DNA from: Kiritimatiellia bacterium
GTDB lineage: Bacteria > Verrucomicrobiota > Kiritimatiellia > RFP12 > UBA1067
DNA length: 38,616 bases
Direction of reading: 5' to 3'
Assembly: GCA_024405255.1 (NCBI GenBank)
Contig: JAKSOY010000013.1
Location: 1 to 38,616, forward strand
The translations under genes were made by a program, and so were the position numbers. A model generated the notes under the pieces. That model was not told the DNA's origin. It was given only the letters and a program-made list of their open reading frames with translations, and made no database searches. Of this stretch, positions 25,865 through 37,089 are shown piece after piece (the stretch's first letter is position 1; every line of letters begins with the position of its first letter).

Positions 25865-28410
25865 AAGGTTGACGGCGGCTGGTTGAAGGTCGTACACATC
25901 GAACTCAAGCAGGAAGGCGACGTCACGTATGCGCGTGCAACGGCGGCCGGCTATGTGAGCACGAGCAATCCGATCGGTACGGATCTGTCGTCCGCGACCG
26001 GTTCTGAGGTGGCAATTCCGATTACTGGAAACAACTACGGCATTTTGGGGTTGCGCCCGGAACCGTTCGCGAGCGAGGAGGACGCGGCGAACCTGGGCGC
26101 GATTCGCATCGCCGACGGGGCGGCGCTCGATGTGAACGTGGAGGGAACCAACACCGAAGACCTCCAGCGGATGGAAGTGACGCATGGACGGCCCGTTTAT
26201 GTGGCGGGCGTGGGGCCGGACGGTGCGGGTGCGCTGCGGAACTCGGTGCCGGGAGACGCCTGGGGCGCGACCCTCGGTCATCTCATCCTGACGGGCGATA
26301 CGCTCGCGGCCGGCGGGTCGCTGGACGTGCGCGCGGCAATGCCATCTGCCGTGGCCAACTTCACGCCGCAGGCGACGATCGAGGGCCCCTACACGCTCAC
26401 GACGGCGTGCGACCGCTTCGGCATCGTGAATGCGACGTTGGACGTCGACAAGATCGTCCACACAAACGGTTATCTGCTTCTTGCTCATACGCTTACCGGC
26501 ACGGTGGCGAACGGTATCCACTTGGCACCGGGCACCTACACGCAGTTCTGGAATCTGACGCTGCCGGCGACCATGCCGGTGGCGGTCGACGCGGGTGGAT
26601 CGGCAATCGCTTCGGTTGAAATGGGCAATGGTACGCTGAACGGCGCGTTCGCCGTCGATGCGGGTGCGACGCTTGCGCTCACGAATGTCTACAATTTGGT
26701 ACTGAATGGCGCAGTCTTGCTGAATGGCGCGTTACGGCAGGAGAATCCGACCCAAAACGGTATCCTCTATCTGCAGGGGACGCTCGCGGGATCGGGTTCG
26801 CTCGCGGGCGCCAAGATCCGCTTCAACGGCAACAACACCAAGTGGGTGATGGCGGCGGACGATACGGGTTTCACGTCGAAGGTCGATACGACGGGCGTGA
26901 CGGATATCGAGTTCCTCGCGGGCCTCAAGCGAATCGAAGTCACGTTCACGGGCGATGCGACGCAGGGGAAGATCTTTGACATCTGTGCGGCGGGAGCGTT
27001 GGCCGCGCCGCTGCTCTCGGGGGTTACCTTGGTGGTGAAGGACGCGAACGGCGAGGATGTGCCGCATTGCTATCTCACGATTGGCGCGGGGAACCGTCTG
27101 CAGCTCCAGATCGTGCCGAGTGGTTTGGTGGAGACGGCGGTGTGGAAGGGCGTCCGGGGCGGTGACCTGACGGATCCCGCGAACTGGGGCTGCACGACCG
27201 ATGGAGAGGACGTGACGGGCGTGCCGATGGCGCTCACGCACGTGACGATCCGCGACGTGAATACCTTTGTCTGCACGAACGGGGCGCCGTTCGCGTGCGC
27301 GGACATCACGCTGGAAGGCGACCAGCAGCTCACGGCGGATCTCGACTGGCGCGGCGTGTTCGCGCCGGTCAACGGTTCGGTGCTGGATCTCAACGGGTTC
27401 AATTTCACGACAGCGTATTGCTTCGGGACGCTCGAAGTGACCAGTACGAAGAATGCCTATGAAGTGGGTGAGCTGCATGTGGATCCGTCGGGCGACATGT
27501 CCATTGCGAGTGCGAACTGGTGGCTCACCGGTTTCGTCCGCCTGGTGAAGGACGGTCCGTATGAACTGATCGTGCCCGACACGTGGGTTGACCGCTCGGC
27601 CGACCGCGTGCAGATCAACGGCGGCACGCTCAAGGTCGGTACGCACACGGGTCCGCGCTTCACCTACGTGACGCTCGTGAACCGCGCGGCGGATCCCGTA
27701 CTCGTGTGGCGCAACACGAAGCTCGCCGATGTGGCGGGTGCGACGGCTCTGACCAAGAATGGCGCCTGGAACAACGACCTGCCGCATTGCACGTTCCACT
27801 GGAGCAATGACGGCACGACGGCGAAGGTTCAGTTCCAGAAATACGATGACGGCCACACGAAGGTCGCCCTCGTCGAGTTCACACAGAAGGGGCGCGATGT
27901 CTACGCCCGCACGGTGGACTGCCGTTATGCGAACAAACAGAATAAACTCGGCGAAAACTACGAGGGAACCTACAACGCGAATGGCAACTATCCGGTGGCG
28001 CGGCTGCGGCCGGTCAACTACACATCATCGGTCATCCAGACGACGGATACGCTCGTGTGGAAGCACGTGAAACTCTCCGAGGTGAAGGGGTGCCGCGGAC
28101 TGTTGACTGGTAATTCGGTTTCGGGTGGACTCGATCCCTTCCCCGGGTATTTCTGGCACTACGACGCTTCGTCCGATTCGGCCACGGTACAGATGCAGAA
28201 GTACAATGGCGGCTATACGAAATGCGTGTGCCTCACGCTACGCCAAGTCGGCGCCGATGTGTACGCGAATGCGACGCGGGCGTGCTATATCAATCAGCAA
28301 AACAAGAATTTCGAAGGCAAGTACGACATGTCGAGTGGCTACCAAGATTCCAACGTGGCGACGACGCCGTTGGTTCCCAACTACGGTGTCTGCCGCCTGC
28401 AGCCGATTCT
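25355..28410 (+). repeat. Four related protein-repeat units in two pairs
   Basis: Units near 25355-25706, 25718-26070, 27697-28027 and 28048-28410 share [LE]VW[KR]-x5-L-[AS]-[DES]-V, then a VQ[FM]QxY-like strand, then Q-x-G-x-DVYA and a Cys/Tyr-rich strand. Pair 1+2 and pair 3+4 also share what follows (the GPDG-x-G-A and LTGDT phrases), so a block of about 2.3 kb appears to have been duplicated. Confidence 0.75.
25862..25864 (+). other. In-frame amber codon at codon 270
   Basis: TAG where the equivalent positions of the sister repeats read CAG (25490-25492, 27836-27838, 28196-28198). A single C-to-T change explains it. TAG is used as a true stop at the end of the same gene (30920-30922). 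Confidence 0.9.
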
Positions 28411-30922
28411 CGACAACACGGGCCTGGAGGACGAAGGGCGGGTCGTGATTGCCAACGACGCGCGCTTCGACGCGAACGTGCAGCAGAACAACAAGGACGA
28501 TCTGGCGCTGGCGGAACTCACGCACAACAAGACGTTCATCGTCGGCGGCGCGGGACCGGACGGCAGGGGCGCGATCTTCAACTCGCTGAATACCGGCAAT
28601 TCCTGGGGTGATACGTTCGGCCATATCGTGCTCACGGGCGACACGATCTTCGGCGGCGGACGGATGGACCTGCGGCCGATGCCGAGTTCGGATTTCCGCA
28701 GTGCGAGCGGTTCGCCGTTCTTCGACGGCGGGGAGTTCGAGTTCACGAATACGGGCAGTTTCCTTTTCGCCAATGCGAAGATCGCGGCGGGGCGGATCGT
28801 GAACCGCGGTCGTCTCGGGTTGGCGTATACGTTGGATCTGCAAGCGCCGGGCGGGTTGCTCTGCAAGGACGGGTCCATTACGGATCTGACCACGACGGTA
28901 CTGCCGGCGGATTTCCCGATTGTGGTCGAAGCCGATGCGTCGTGTGGCATCAGCAGCACGGGCGAGAACACGATCACCGGCGCGGTGACGGTGGAGGCGG
29001 GGGCGCAGGTGGAGATTTCTGCGGCCGGCACGCTCACCGTGAACGGCGTGGTCACGAACAGCGGCGAGGTGGTGAGGACCGGTACGGGCGCATTGGCGCT
29101 CGGCGGTACGTTGCGCGGCGGCGGCGCCTTCGCGGGCGATGTGCGGTTCGCGGGCGAAAACTCCCGTTGGGAGATGGCGCTCGGCACGGAAGGATTCATC
29201 GAGAAGATCGACATGACGGAAGTCGGCAACAATCTCTTTGCGGGATTGGGGACGCTGGCGGTGGCGCTCGATTCGCTGGCGGTGCAGGGCACGTTCGTGC
29301 TGGGTCCGGCCGGGACGCTGACGGATCTGCAGATGAAGCAGATCGGCCTTGAGGTCCAGAATGCCAACGGCATCACGCCGGAAGGAACGACCCTCGCGAT
29401 CGAGGAGGGCCAGCTCGTGCTCAAGGTCGGCGCGCGGGACATTCCGCGTACGGCGTACTGGACGGGCGACGCGGGCGACGGACTCGTCACGAATCCGGGC
29501 AACTGGGCCTGCACGAACGACTTCAACGAGGGTATTGCCGTGATTCCGACGATCGATACCACGATCTTCCTGACGGGTACGGAGAACTGCTGCACGACGG
29601 GCAAAGTCATCACCTGCGGCCGGCTCGTGCTGCCGTCGCAGTTGGCGGCGAACTGCGATTGGCGCGGTCTCGACCTCACGCGCGTCCAGAATGGTACGGT
29701 GCTCGACCTCAAGGGACATCGTCTGGCCGTGAGCGCGGCGACGGACTGGACGCAGATCCTCGAAGTGACGAACTCGGTGGCGATCGACGAGGCGAATCCG
29801 GGCGAGCTCGTGGTGGAGGTGGCCGAAGGCGCCTTCGTGAAGAACCTGCAGGTTGCGTTGACAGGATCGCTCAAGCTCGTGAAGACGGGCGCGGGCACGT
29901 TCCACGTCAACAAGACCGCTCAAACCTACACGGGCGGTACGGAGGTGCGCGAAGGCACGTTGACGCCGGCTTCGGCGGGGAACAATACGAAGGACTACGC
30001 GGGCGACAAGTGCCTCTTCGGCGCGCTGGATTCGACGATCACCGTGCAGCCGGCGGGCGTCTTCGACATCAACGGCAACTACAAGATGTATGTCTACCAT
30101 ACGATCCTCAACGGCGGCACCTATCAGAACACGCGCACGCAAACGGATACGGGTGCCAACTCTGAAGGTTCGGCCAACATCACGCTCACGGCGGATTCCG
30201 CGATGAACATTCAGGAGAACACGGTTTTCCGCTGTACGGCGGGCGAGAAGCCGATCGATCTGGGCGGCTATACGCTCACGGTGACGATTAATCCGACGGG
30301 GAAATACCTCTACCTGAACAATACGGTGTCGTTCCAGAACGGTACGGTGGATGTCGTCTCGGGCGGTTGGGTCGATTTCTTTTGGAATTCCACTTTGACA
30401 ACCGAACCTGAGGTGAACGATTGCCATACGGTCGATTTCCGCATGGCCGCGGCGTTGACGGTTTGGGGGTCTGTAATCGTGCACGACTGGACGGTGACGC
30501 GTCCGTATCCGCAGGGTGAAGTGGCGGGTGCGGCCGGTACGGACAGACCGATCACCATCTGCGGACGCTTCACGCCGTCGGTAACGAACAACTACATCCA
30601 CAACTCTTTCACACTTGCGAACGGTTCGAAGATCGACCTCTCCGACTTCAACGAGGCCTGGTCGATCACGGGTCCGATCACGAAGAAGACGCTTGCGTTT
30701 GCCGATGCCGCGCGCATTTCGATCGACTTGGGCGATCGTGCGGTGACGAACGGCACGAAGGTGATCGACTGGTCGCAGATGGATACGACGGTCGATCCGC
30801 CGGAGCCGCTCAACCAGCCGGCGAACTGGCAGACGCTTAAGTTCACGGGTTCGGGCTGCAGCTTCTCGACCCGTGCAGACGGCGTCTACGTGCACAAGGG
30901 TTTCACCATCTTCCTGAGGTAG
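25883..30922 (+). pseudogene. Giant secreted repeat protein, C-terminal part after the amber codon
   Basis: An open frame of about 1680 codons directly in frame with 25055-25864. It has no start codon with a ribosome binding site (the first possible start is TTG at 25883) and no signal peptide. It would be made only by read-through or suppression, or if the TAG is an assembly error. It completes repeat 2, then runs through long beta-strand stretches with the recurring phrase V-[AG]-G-[VA]-G-P-D-G-x-G-A (near 26210 and 28550). Repeats 3 and 4 follow (LVWRNTKLADVAG, LVWKHVKLSEVKG) with further beta repeats such as TYWTGDAG-type and LKLVKTGAGTFHVN segments. It ends with ADGVYVHKGFTIFLR, matching the C-terminal signature of the other two giant proteins. 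No catalytic motif is recognised. Confidence 0.75.
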
Positions 30923-30941
30923 GTTGGGGGAGTGGAAGTTG

Positions 30942-30971
30942 TTGACGGGGGCTTGGGAAATTTGCTAGAAT
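30942..30971 (+). promoter_or_regulatory. Promoter of the PA14/LamG giant gene
   Basis: TTGACG (30942-30947), 18-nt spacer (G-rich, then AAATTTG), TAGAAT (30966-30971). It lies in the 90-nt gap after the preceding giant gene, where no terminator hairpin is seen. Confidence 0.7.
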
Positions 30972-31012
30972 GTCGGCAACCTTGAAGTGTTGGGTTTGAA
31001 AGGAGAAAACGG

Positions 31013-34000
31013 ATGGATTGTAAATTGTGGTTGGCCGGGGTTTTCGGCCTCGGTGTGATGGCGTCCGGATGGGCGGCCAGTACGACGTATACGCCGACGA
31101 CGGCAGGGTGGGGTGCGGCCCTCACCGTGGCGGCTGATGACACGGTGACACTGGAAGGCGCGACCGACGGCGTGTCCGTCTGGCAGGGCGCCGTGACCGT
31201 GAATGCGGGCGGTACGTTGAAGACGACGGGCCGTGTGCGTATCGTCGGAACGACGACGGTCCAGCCTGGCGCGAGCGGGGTGGTGAACGGCAAGATCGAC
31301 GTTCTTTCGGGCGAACTCTTCCCGACGCTTGCAAGCCAGTCGATGTCCGGTGACCTGTACATCCGTGCGGGCGCGACCTTCCATGCGAACATCTCGGACG
31401 GTGTGCGTTACAACGACAATGCGCCGCGTATCCACGTGTGGGGTACCTTCGACTGCGGCACGGTGCGCCAGACGATCGGCGCTGCGGACCGCATCTACTT
31501 CTACGACGGTTCGTCTGCGACGGGTGCGGGCGACGGCAATGGCGGCTTTGACACCTATCAGGACAACTGCCGCTTCATCTTCCAGGGCAAGGTCGCCTTT
31601 GATACGCCGCTCAAAATCCGCAACGCCGCCGAGACGACGCAGTTCGCCTTCTGCGAGGGCGCCGAGGTGGCGTTCACGCGCGGCTTCGGCAACGGCGCGG
31701 GCATGTGCGCGTTCGTGGCGGCCACGGAGGCCGAGGGAAATTCCACGGGCACGCTCGACCAGCTCACCACGACGATCGTGGACCTGGGGGCCTCTACGAG
31801 CCTGATCAAGCCCGTGGGCACGGTAACGTTCGTTCCGACCGGGGGCTCGCAGCTCAAGTGCGAGATCAACCCGCCCACGGTGATGACGGTAGTGGCGGAC
31901 AGCGCAAAGTTGCTTCCGGCGCGCGCGTTGATGCAGACGCTGCCGCTCATGACGGGTACGGGTGCGGTGCGACTGACGGGCGATGCGGTCGTGTCGATTC
32001 CGGCCGCCAGCACGGCCGTGTTCACCTTCGACGGTCCGAAGCTGTGCCTGCCATCAGGTGCGCCGCTCGCGCTCTCGGCGGGTGCGGCGCTTGTACGGCC
32101 GCTGACGATCGTCGCGAACGATCTGCCCACGGGATCGACGACGTTGCTCACCGGGGCGGGCGCAGCTGCGCTTGACCCTGCGGCGATCACGGTCAAGCCC
32201 GGGCATCGGGGAATTCCCCTGGCGGCGTCGTTCGCGGCGGCGAAGGTCGATGACGAGATCGTGGTGAACGACGTGACGGCCTATCCGACCGACGGGTGGA
32301 TTGAACCTTTTCTTACAGTGCGCGCGCTCATCTGGCTCGATGCGTCCGATGTGGACAACTTCGATTTCAAGGGCGGGACATTTGACAAGGTGGTTCGGTG
32401 GAAGGACAAGTCCATCCTCGCCCGCCATGCGGACGCCTATACGGTCCCCTCGCACAGTGCCAACTGGGGCACCTACGGTATCGCGGCCGGCGTGCCCGCG
32501 TTCTTGATGGGCGAGACGAACAGCGGTATCGACCTCCTCTACACGCGTATGACGACGATCCGCACGGCCTTCTTCGCCATGTCCATTCGTAACAACGGCT
32601 GCAATGCCTTCTGGCTCGGCGATAATTCGGTGTATGATTTCCATCGTGGTACGGCCGGACAGTATTCTTATACGGGCGGTGCCAATCCGAACAACACATG
32701 GTATTGCGATGGTGTGAAGATCGCCGACACGAAGAACACGGTCGTGCCGACCGATCGCCACGTCTATTCGTGCACGACGCGGGCGAATCTCAACTCCGAC
32801 CGTCTCACCTGCGACCGCAACTGCGGCGAGTACGAGCGCCATGGCGGACGTGAACTTTCCGAACTCATCTGCCTCGACGAAGAGCTGGGCGACGCGGACC
32901 GCCAGGCGATCGAAGCGTATCTCGCGACGAAGTGGATGGGTGCGAATCCGACGGCGGGACGGACGGCGATTGACTATCGCATCGACGAGACGTTGACGGT
33001 GGCGGGCTCGCACGAGGGTACTATTCCGCTGACGTTCAGCGATGGCGCCGAAATCGTGGCCGACCAGCCGAGTGCGACGGCGCCGATGCTCAAGACGACG
33101 GGTCCCGTGACAATCGACGGCACGGTGAAGGTGACGATCAACGCGACGCACCTCGGAGCAGGCACGTATACGGTGATCGAGGGCGGTGCGGGTTCGAACA
33201 TCTCGTCCCTCGACGCATTCACGGCCAATATTCAGCCAGGTGCGAACCTGGCGGCGAACCTTGCGATCGAAGACGGCAAGCTCGTCCTGAAGATCGTGGA
33301 GTCGGCGTCCGAAGCGTTGCTGTGGCGCCCCACGGGCACGGACCTCACCTGGTCGACCGATATCGTGAACTGGCTCGATGGCGAGACGGTCACGGCCTTC
33401 GTGCCGGGCAAGAACGTCCGGTTCGATGGCCAGGATACGGCGCAGGGACCGATCGCGGTGAATGATTCGCTCACGGTGGGCACCTGGACGATGGAGGGCG
33501 CGAAGGACTACACCTTCACGGGCACGGGCACGTTGGAGGGCATCGGCACGACGACGCTCGGTGGAACCGGCACGGTGACGCTGAACGGACCGAACCTCGG
33601 TGGACAGAACCTGGTGATCGGCGCGGGCCGCAAGGTGGTCTTGGGCGCTGACGCGGGCCCGGATGCGCTCGGCACGACCACAAGTGCGGGCGGCGGTACG
33701 GTGAAGATCGAAGCCGGCGGCCAGCTCAACCTCAACTTCTCGTCCCTGGCCAACGCCGACATGCGAAACGAGATCACGCAGAAGAAGGACTTCCAGATTG
33801 CGGGCGAGGGTCCGGACGGACGCGGCGCGATCGTGAGCGATTCGCTGGACGGCCGTTCGTTGCACACCACGTGGAACTGCTTGCTCCGTCGGGTGGAGCT
33901 GATGGACGACGCGACGGTCAGCGGTACCGACCGCTTCGATGTGCGTGTGCTTCCGGGCACGTCGTCCACGAGCGCGGGTGGCGTCTTCGGCCCCGACAAG

Positions 34001-37000
34001 CGGCTCACCATCAAGGGTGCGGGCGAGCCCTCGGGCATCTTCGGCATTGTCAGTCAGCCGATCGACCTCGGGGCGATCACGGTGTCGGATGGCGGCATTT
34101 TCCGTCCCGAGTCGCCGACGTCCGTTTCGATTCCGGGCGGCGTCACGCTTGACAACGGCATCCTGCACGGCTATTCGACGACGTTCCCGGTGACGGTTCC
34201 GTTCAACGTGACGGAACGGGGCGGTACCATCGACGCGCAGAGCGGCACGACGACGATCAACGGCCCGTTGACGATTCCCGAGAATGCGACGCTGACGATG
34301 CAGGGTTCGGCGACGATGGTCTATTCGGGTACAGTGACAAATAACGGTCTCGTTTCGGTGACGGCCGGTACGCACCAGTTCACGGGCGCGACATTCGTGG
34401 GTGATAGTGCATTCAATGTCTCGGGGGGTAGCTTGTGGCTCTCGACGGGAACGAAGGCCGAGCACGTGACGGTGTCGAATTCGGCGGGTACGTTCTACCT
34501 CAATGACAATGTGACCTTCGACACGCTGGATCTCTCCAACAACTTCTTCGGCATTTACACGCGGTCTGCGACGGGACCGACGTTCAACGAGATCAATCTC
34601 GAGACCATTACGGGCTCGTTTGATGTGCTGCCGCAGCAGAACGGCATTGCGGACGTGAAGGGCAGGATCAACGTCAACAAGACGGGCGGTACGATGTTTG
34701 TGTATGGCCCGAACGACACGGCGGAACACGGCATGGCGCTTGAACTCCACGGTTTTGTCAGCGAAGCGCGCGTGGGTGTGGATGCTAATCGTGCGGGAAC
34801 GTTGGAACTCAAACCGGGGAGCGACATCAAGTTCAATCTGCTGCGTATTGGACATCATAACAGTAAGCCATCGGCGGGTCGCGTCATTGTCGACCCGGGC
34901 GCAAAGCTTGTCGCGGAGACTTTGTATCTGGGTGAGTGGAGCGGGACGCCGAGTAGCGCCCAGACGCACAAGCTTAACGTCAGTGGCGAGTTGGAGGTGA
35001 TGAACAACCAGATCTACGTCGCCTTCGATGCGCCGCGTACCGAAATGACGATTTTTGGTGACGGCGTGGTGCGTACGAAGGGTCTGCAGATTCGCAACAA
35101 CAACGCCTACGGCAACGGAACGGGTGCGGGCGACGGACACCATGTGTTCCGCCAGGAAGGCGGGTTGCTCGAAATGGGCAGCGTCGGCTTCCAGTGCGAG
35201 AGCCGTCCGATCCCGGGCGTGTCGCGCTTCGACATCCAGAACGGCGTCGTCTCCAACACCGCCGCCTACAGCGCCTCCTGCGGCAACCACATGTTCTTCG
35301 GCTACGACAAGCTCGGCGGCCACGTGACCTACGACCTCGGCGAGTTCCTCGTGAACTGGCACACGGCGATTGCCGGCGCGAGCGACCTGACCATCAGGGG
35401 CGCGGCGAACTTCCAGGGCGGCCGCTACGAAGACCGCGCCCAGGGCGCGATGCTCGGCAAGGTGACGGTGGAGAACACGGGACTCAACGACCTCAAGCCC
35501 GTCTCCGTCTTCGGCGGTGGCCTCAAGCTCGCGGACGGCGTCAACGTGCAGGTGGCGAACTACGGCGACGAGAAGTACCTCTACTCGGTCGTCACCTCGA
35601 ACCCCGACGGTGCGAACGGTTCCACCTGGGGCCTTGAGTACACGTCGGCGAACTTCTTCCCGTTCTTCCACAAGAATCTGGGCGATGAAAGCGGCGCAAC
35701 GATTAAGCCGTTCCCGAACGAGAGCGGCATGATGGCCCGCGGCGAGTTCTACGTGCCGGCCGACAAGGCGGGCGTGTGGTCCTTCCTCGGCTGCTACGAC
35801 GATTACGTGTCGATCTACGTCGACGGCGCCAAGGTGTTCACGGTCACCACCAAGTGTGCGACCGGCACGGGGTCCACGACGCTCGCCGAGGGCTGGCATA
35901 CGTTCTCGATCTACGCGGCCGACTCGGGGGGCAGAAGCGGTGCGAGCTTGAATGACCAGACGATGACGCTCTGTTTCCATGTGGGCGAAACAACGTCCAC
36001 GTCGGCGGTCGACTACCTCAAGTTCGCGCCGGGCATTCCGTTCGGCGACGGTACGAACCTGCAGATCCGTCCGTACGCCAATGCCTGCATCTGGAGCTAC
36101 CAGAACGGCAACGCCAACTTCGACACCTGCGAGAACTGGGCGCACATCAAGGCGATGAAGTCGGTCGAGTACATGCACAAGTACGGCGCGAATCTCGCAG
36201 CCGACACGCTCGGCTATTTCGGAACCAAGGCCAATCGGTTCCAGGGCTGGATGAAGGTCGAAGACGGCAAGGAAGGCGAATGGACCTTCAAGATGGGCTA
36301 TGACGACGACAAGATGTTGACGATCGACGGCGAGGTGGTCATCAAGCATGTGGCCGACTGGTCGACGGTGTTCAGCGGCAAGAAGACGCTCACGCCGGGC
36401 TGGCACCGTTGGGAAGTGCGCGTGCGCGACAACACCGGCGGCTGGGGCCCGAACGGCGTCAACAACTACAACACGCTCAGTTACATTGCGCCGGACGAGC
36501 CGGAGAAGCAGTTCAACGAGACGAACCTGAAGCTCGCGGCGACCTTGGGCGACATCTCGGTGCTGGAGCGTACCGGCATCTACCGCGAACTCGACGTCGG
36601 CGAAAATGCGACGCTGGTCTCGTCGGGCACGGTGACGATGCCGATCTTCGGCACGTTGAAGGGCAAGGGTGTGTTGGAAGGTCCGTTCGCGTTCGAGGGA
36701 CCGGCGAGTACATGGGAAGTGGAAGGTACGGCGGCACGGCGCATCCTCACGAGCTGTGCGGTGTTCAATGACGCCACGGCGGAGACCTACAAGGGCCTCG
36801 CGCGGGTGAAGGCGAACTTCGACAAGCGTCCGCTCAACGCGGCGTATGAGCTCGCGAACGCGCCGGCCGGTCTCACGTCGGCCGACCTCGTGGCCGTGGC
36901 GACGACGGTGACGGATGCGGACGGCAACGACTACTCCGACGCCTTCAGCGTGCGGGTGAAGGACGGCAAGATCGTCCTCGCAAACGCGCGCCCGTCCGGC

Positions 37001-37021
37001 ATGACGCTCTACCTGCGTTAA
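31013..37021 (+). CDS. Giant secreted beta-repeat protein with LamG-like and two PA14-like domains
   Basis: 2002 residues. AAAGGAG lies seven bases before the start. Signal peptide: MDCKLWLAGVFGLGVMASGW, cut near AAS. Residues about 25-430 are beta-strand repeats. About 433-646 is a concanavalin/LamG-like domain (LIWLDASDVDNF, VVRWKDKSI, ending GRELSELICLDEELGD and AIEAYLATKW, a common end-motif of such modules). More beta-helix-like repeats follow to about 1540. Two PA14-like modules then occur at about 1540-1670 (GEFYVPADKAGVWSFLGCYD, then DYVSIYVDG) and 1695-1820 (GEWTFKMGYDDDKMLTIDG, then LTPGWHRWEVRVRD), each with the strand-Asp-Asp pattern of sugar-binding PA14 domains. It ends with SGMTLYLR. 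Probably surface or secreted and glycan-binding. A strong terminator follows. Confidence 0.88.
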   Translation: MDCKLWLAGVFGLGVMASGWAASTTYTPTTAGWGAALTVAADDTVTLEGATDGVSVWQGAVTVNAGGTLKTTGRVRIVGTTTVQPGASGVVNGKIDVLSGELFPTLASQSMSGDLYIRAGATFHANISDGVRYNDNAPRIHVWGTFDCGTVRQTIGAADRIYFYDGSSATGAGDGNGGFDTYQDNCRFIFQGKVAFDTPLKIRNAAETTQFAFCEGAEVAFTRGFGNGAGMCAFVAATEAEGNSTGTLDQLTTTIVDLGASTSLIKPVGTVTFVPTGGSQLKCEINPPTVMTVVADSAKLLPARALMQTLPLMTGTGAVRLTGDAVVSIPAASTAVFTFDGPKLCLPSGAPLALSAGAALVRPLTIVANDLPTGSTTLLTGAGAAALDPAAITVKPGHRGIPLAASFAAAKVDDEIVVNDVTAYPTDGWIEPFLTVRALIWLDASDVDNFDFKGGTFDKVVRWKDKSILARHADAYTVPSHSANWGTYGIAAGVPAFLMGETNSGIDLLYTRMTTIRTAFFAMSIRNNGCNAFWLGDNSVYDFHRGTAGQYSYTGGANPNNTWYCDGVKIADTKNTVVPTDRHVYSCTTRANLNSDRLTCDRNCGEYERHGGRELSELICLDEELGDADRQAIEAYLATKWMGANPTAGRTAIDYRIDETLTVAGSHEGTIPLTFSDGAEIVADQPSATAPMLKTTGPVTIDGTVKVTINATHLGAGTYTVIEGGAGSNISSLDAFTANIQPGANLAANLAIEDGKLVLKIVESASEALLWRPTGTDLTWSTDIVNWLDGETVTAFVPGKNVRFDGQDTAQGPIAVNDSLTVGTWTMEGAKDYTFTGTGTLEGIGTTTLGGTGTVTLNGPNLGGQNLVIGAGRKVVLGADAGPDALGTTTSAGGGTVKIEAGGQLNLNFSSLANADMRNEITQKKDFQIAGEGPDGRGAIVSDSLDGRSLHTTWNCLLRRVELMDDATVSGTDRFDVRVLPGTSSTSAGGVFGPDKRLTIKGAGEPSGIFGIVSQPIDLGAITVSDGGIFRPESPTSVSIPGGVTLDNGILHGYSTTFPVTVPFNVTERGGTIDAQSGTTTINGPLTIPENATLTMQGSATMVYSGTVTNNGLVSVTAGTHQFTGATFVGDSAFNVSGGSLWLSTGTKAEHVTVSNSAGTFYLNDNVTFDTLDLSNNFFGIYTRSATGPTFNEINLETITGSFDVLPQQNGIADVKGRINVNKTGGTMFVYGPNDTAEHGMALELHGFVSEARVGVDANRAGTLELKPGSDIKFNLLRIGHHNSKPSAGRVIVDPGAKLVAETLYLGEWSGTPSSAQTHKLNVSGELEVMNNQIYVAFDAPRTEMTIFGDGVVRTKGLQIRNNNAYGNGTGAGDGHHVFRQEGGLLEMGSVGFQCESRPIPGVSRFDIQNGVVSNTAAYSASCGNHMFFGYDKLGGHVTYDLGEFLVNWHTAIAGASDLTIRGAANFQGGRYEDRAQGAMLGKVTVENTGLNDLKPVSVFGGGLKLADGVNVQVANYGDEKYLYSVVTSNPDGANGSTWGLEYTSANFFPFFHKNLGDESGATIKPFPNESGMMARGEFYVPADKAGVWSFLGCYDDYVSIYVDGAKVFTVTTKCATGTGSTTLAEGWHTFSIYAADSGGRSGASLNDQTMTLCFHVGETTSTSAVDYLKFAPGIPFGDGTNLQIRPYANACIWSYQNGNANFDTCENWAHIKAMKSVEYMHKYGANLAADTLGYFGTKANRFQGWMKVEDGKEGEWTFKMGYDDDKMLTIDGEVVIKHVADWSTVFSGKKTLTPGWHRWEVRVRDNTGGWGPNGVNNYNTLSYIAPDEPEKQFNETNLKLAATLGDISVLERTGIYRELDVGENATLVSSGTVTMPIFGTLKGKGVLEGPFAFEGPASTWEVEGTAARRILTSCAVFNDATAETYKGLARVKANFDKRPLNAAYELANAPAGLTSADLVAVATTVTDADGNDYSDAFSVRVKDGKIVLANARPSGMTLYLR

Positions 37022-37055
37022 TCGAACAATCCGAATAATCGAACAATAAACAAAT

Positions 37056-37089
37056 AAAAGGCGTCCCCTTGACGGGGGGCGCCTTTTTT
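37056..37089 (+). terminator. Strong intrinsic terminator after the PA14 giant gene
   Basis: AAAAGGCGTCCCC (37056-37068), loop TTGACG, GGGGGCGCC (37075-37083) and six Ts. The stem has nine GC-rich pairs (one G-T) extended by A-T pairs. The loop is also the -35 box of the rpsO promoter. Confidence 0.9.

Noticed and set aside
25355..28410. Repeats as a CRISPR array or insertion sequence
   Set aside because: Units are hundreds of bases long, coding in frame, diverged and without short spacers or terminal inverted repeats.
25862..30922. Genome-wide recoding of TAG as glutamine
   Set aside because: TAG ends the same gene at 30920-30922 immediately after a C-terminal motif that the two sister proteins also end with, so TAG acts as a stop.
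32054..36406. A 1450-codon open frame on the minus strand, opposite the PA14 giant gene
   Set aside because: It is antisense to a well-supported secreted protein, has Arg/His/Val-heavy composition, no domains and no ribosome binding site. High GC at third positions removes stops from the opposite strand.
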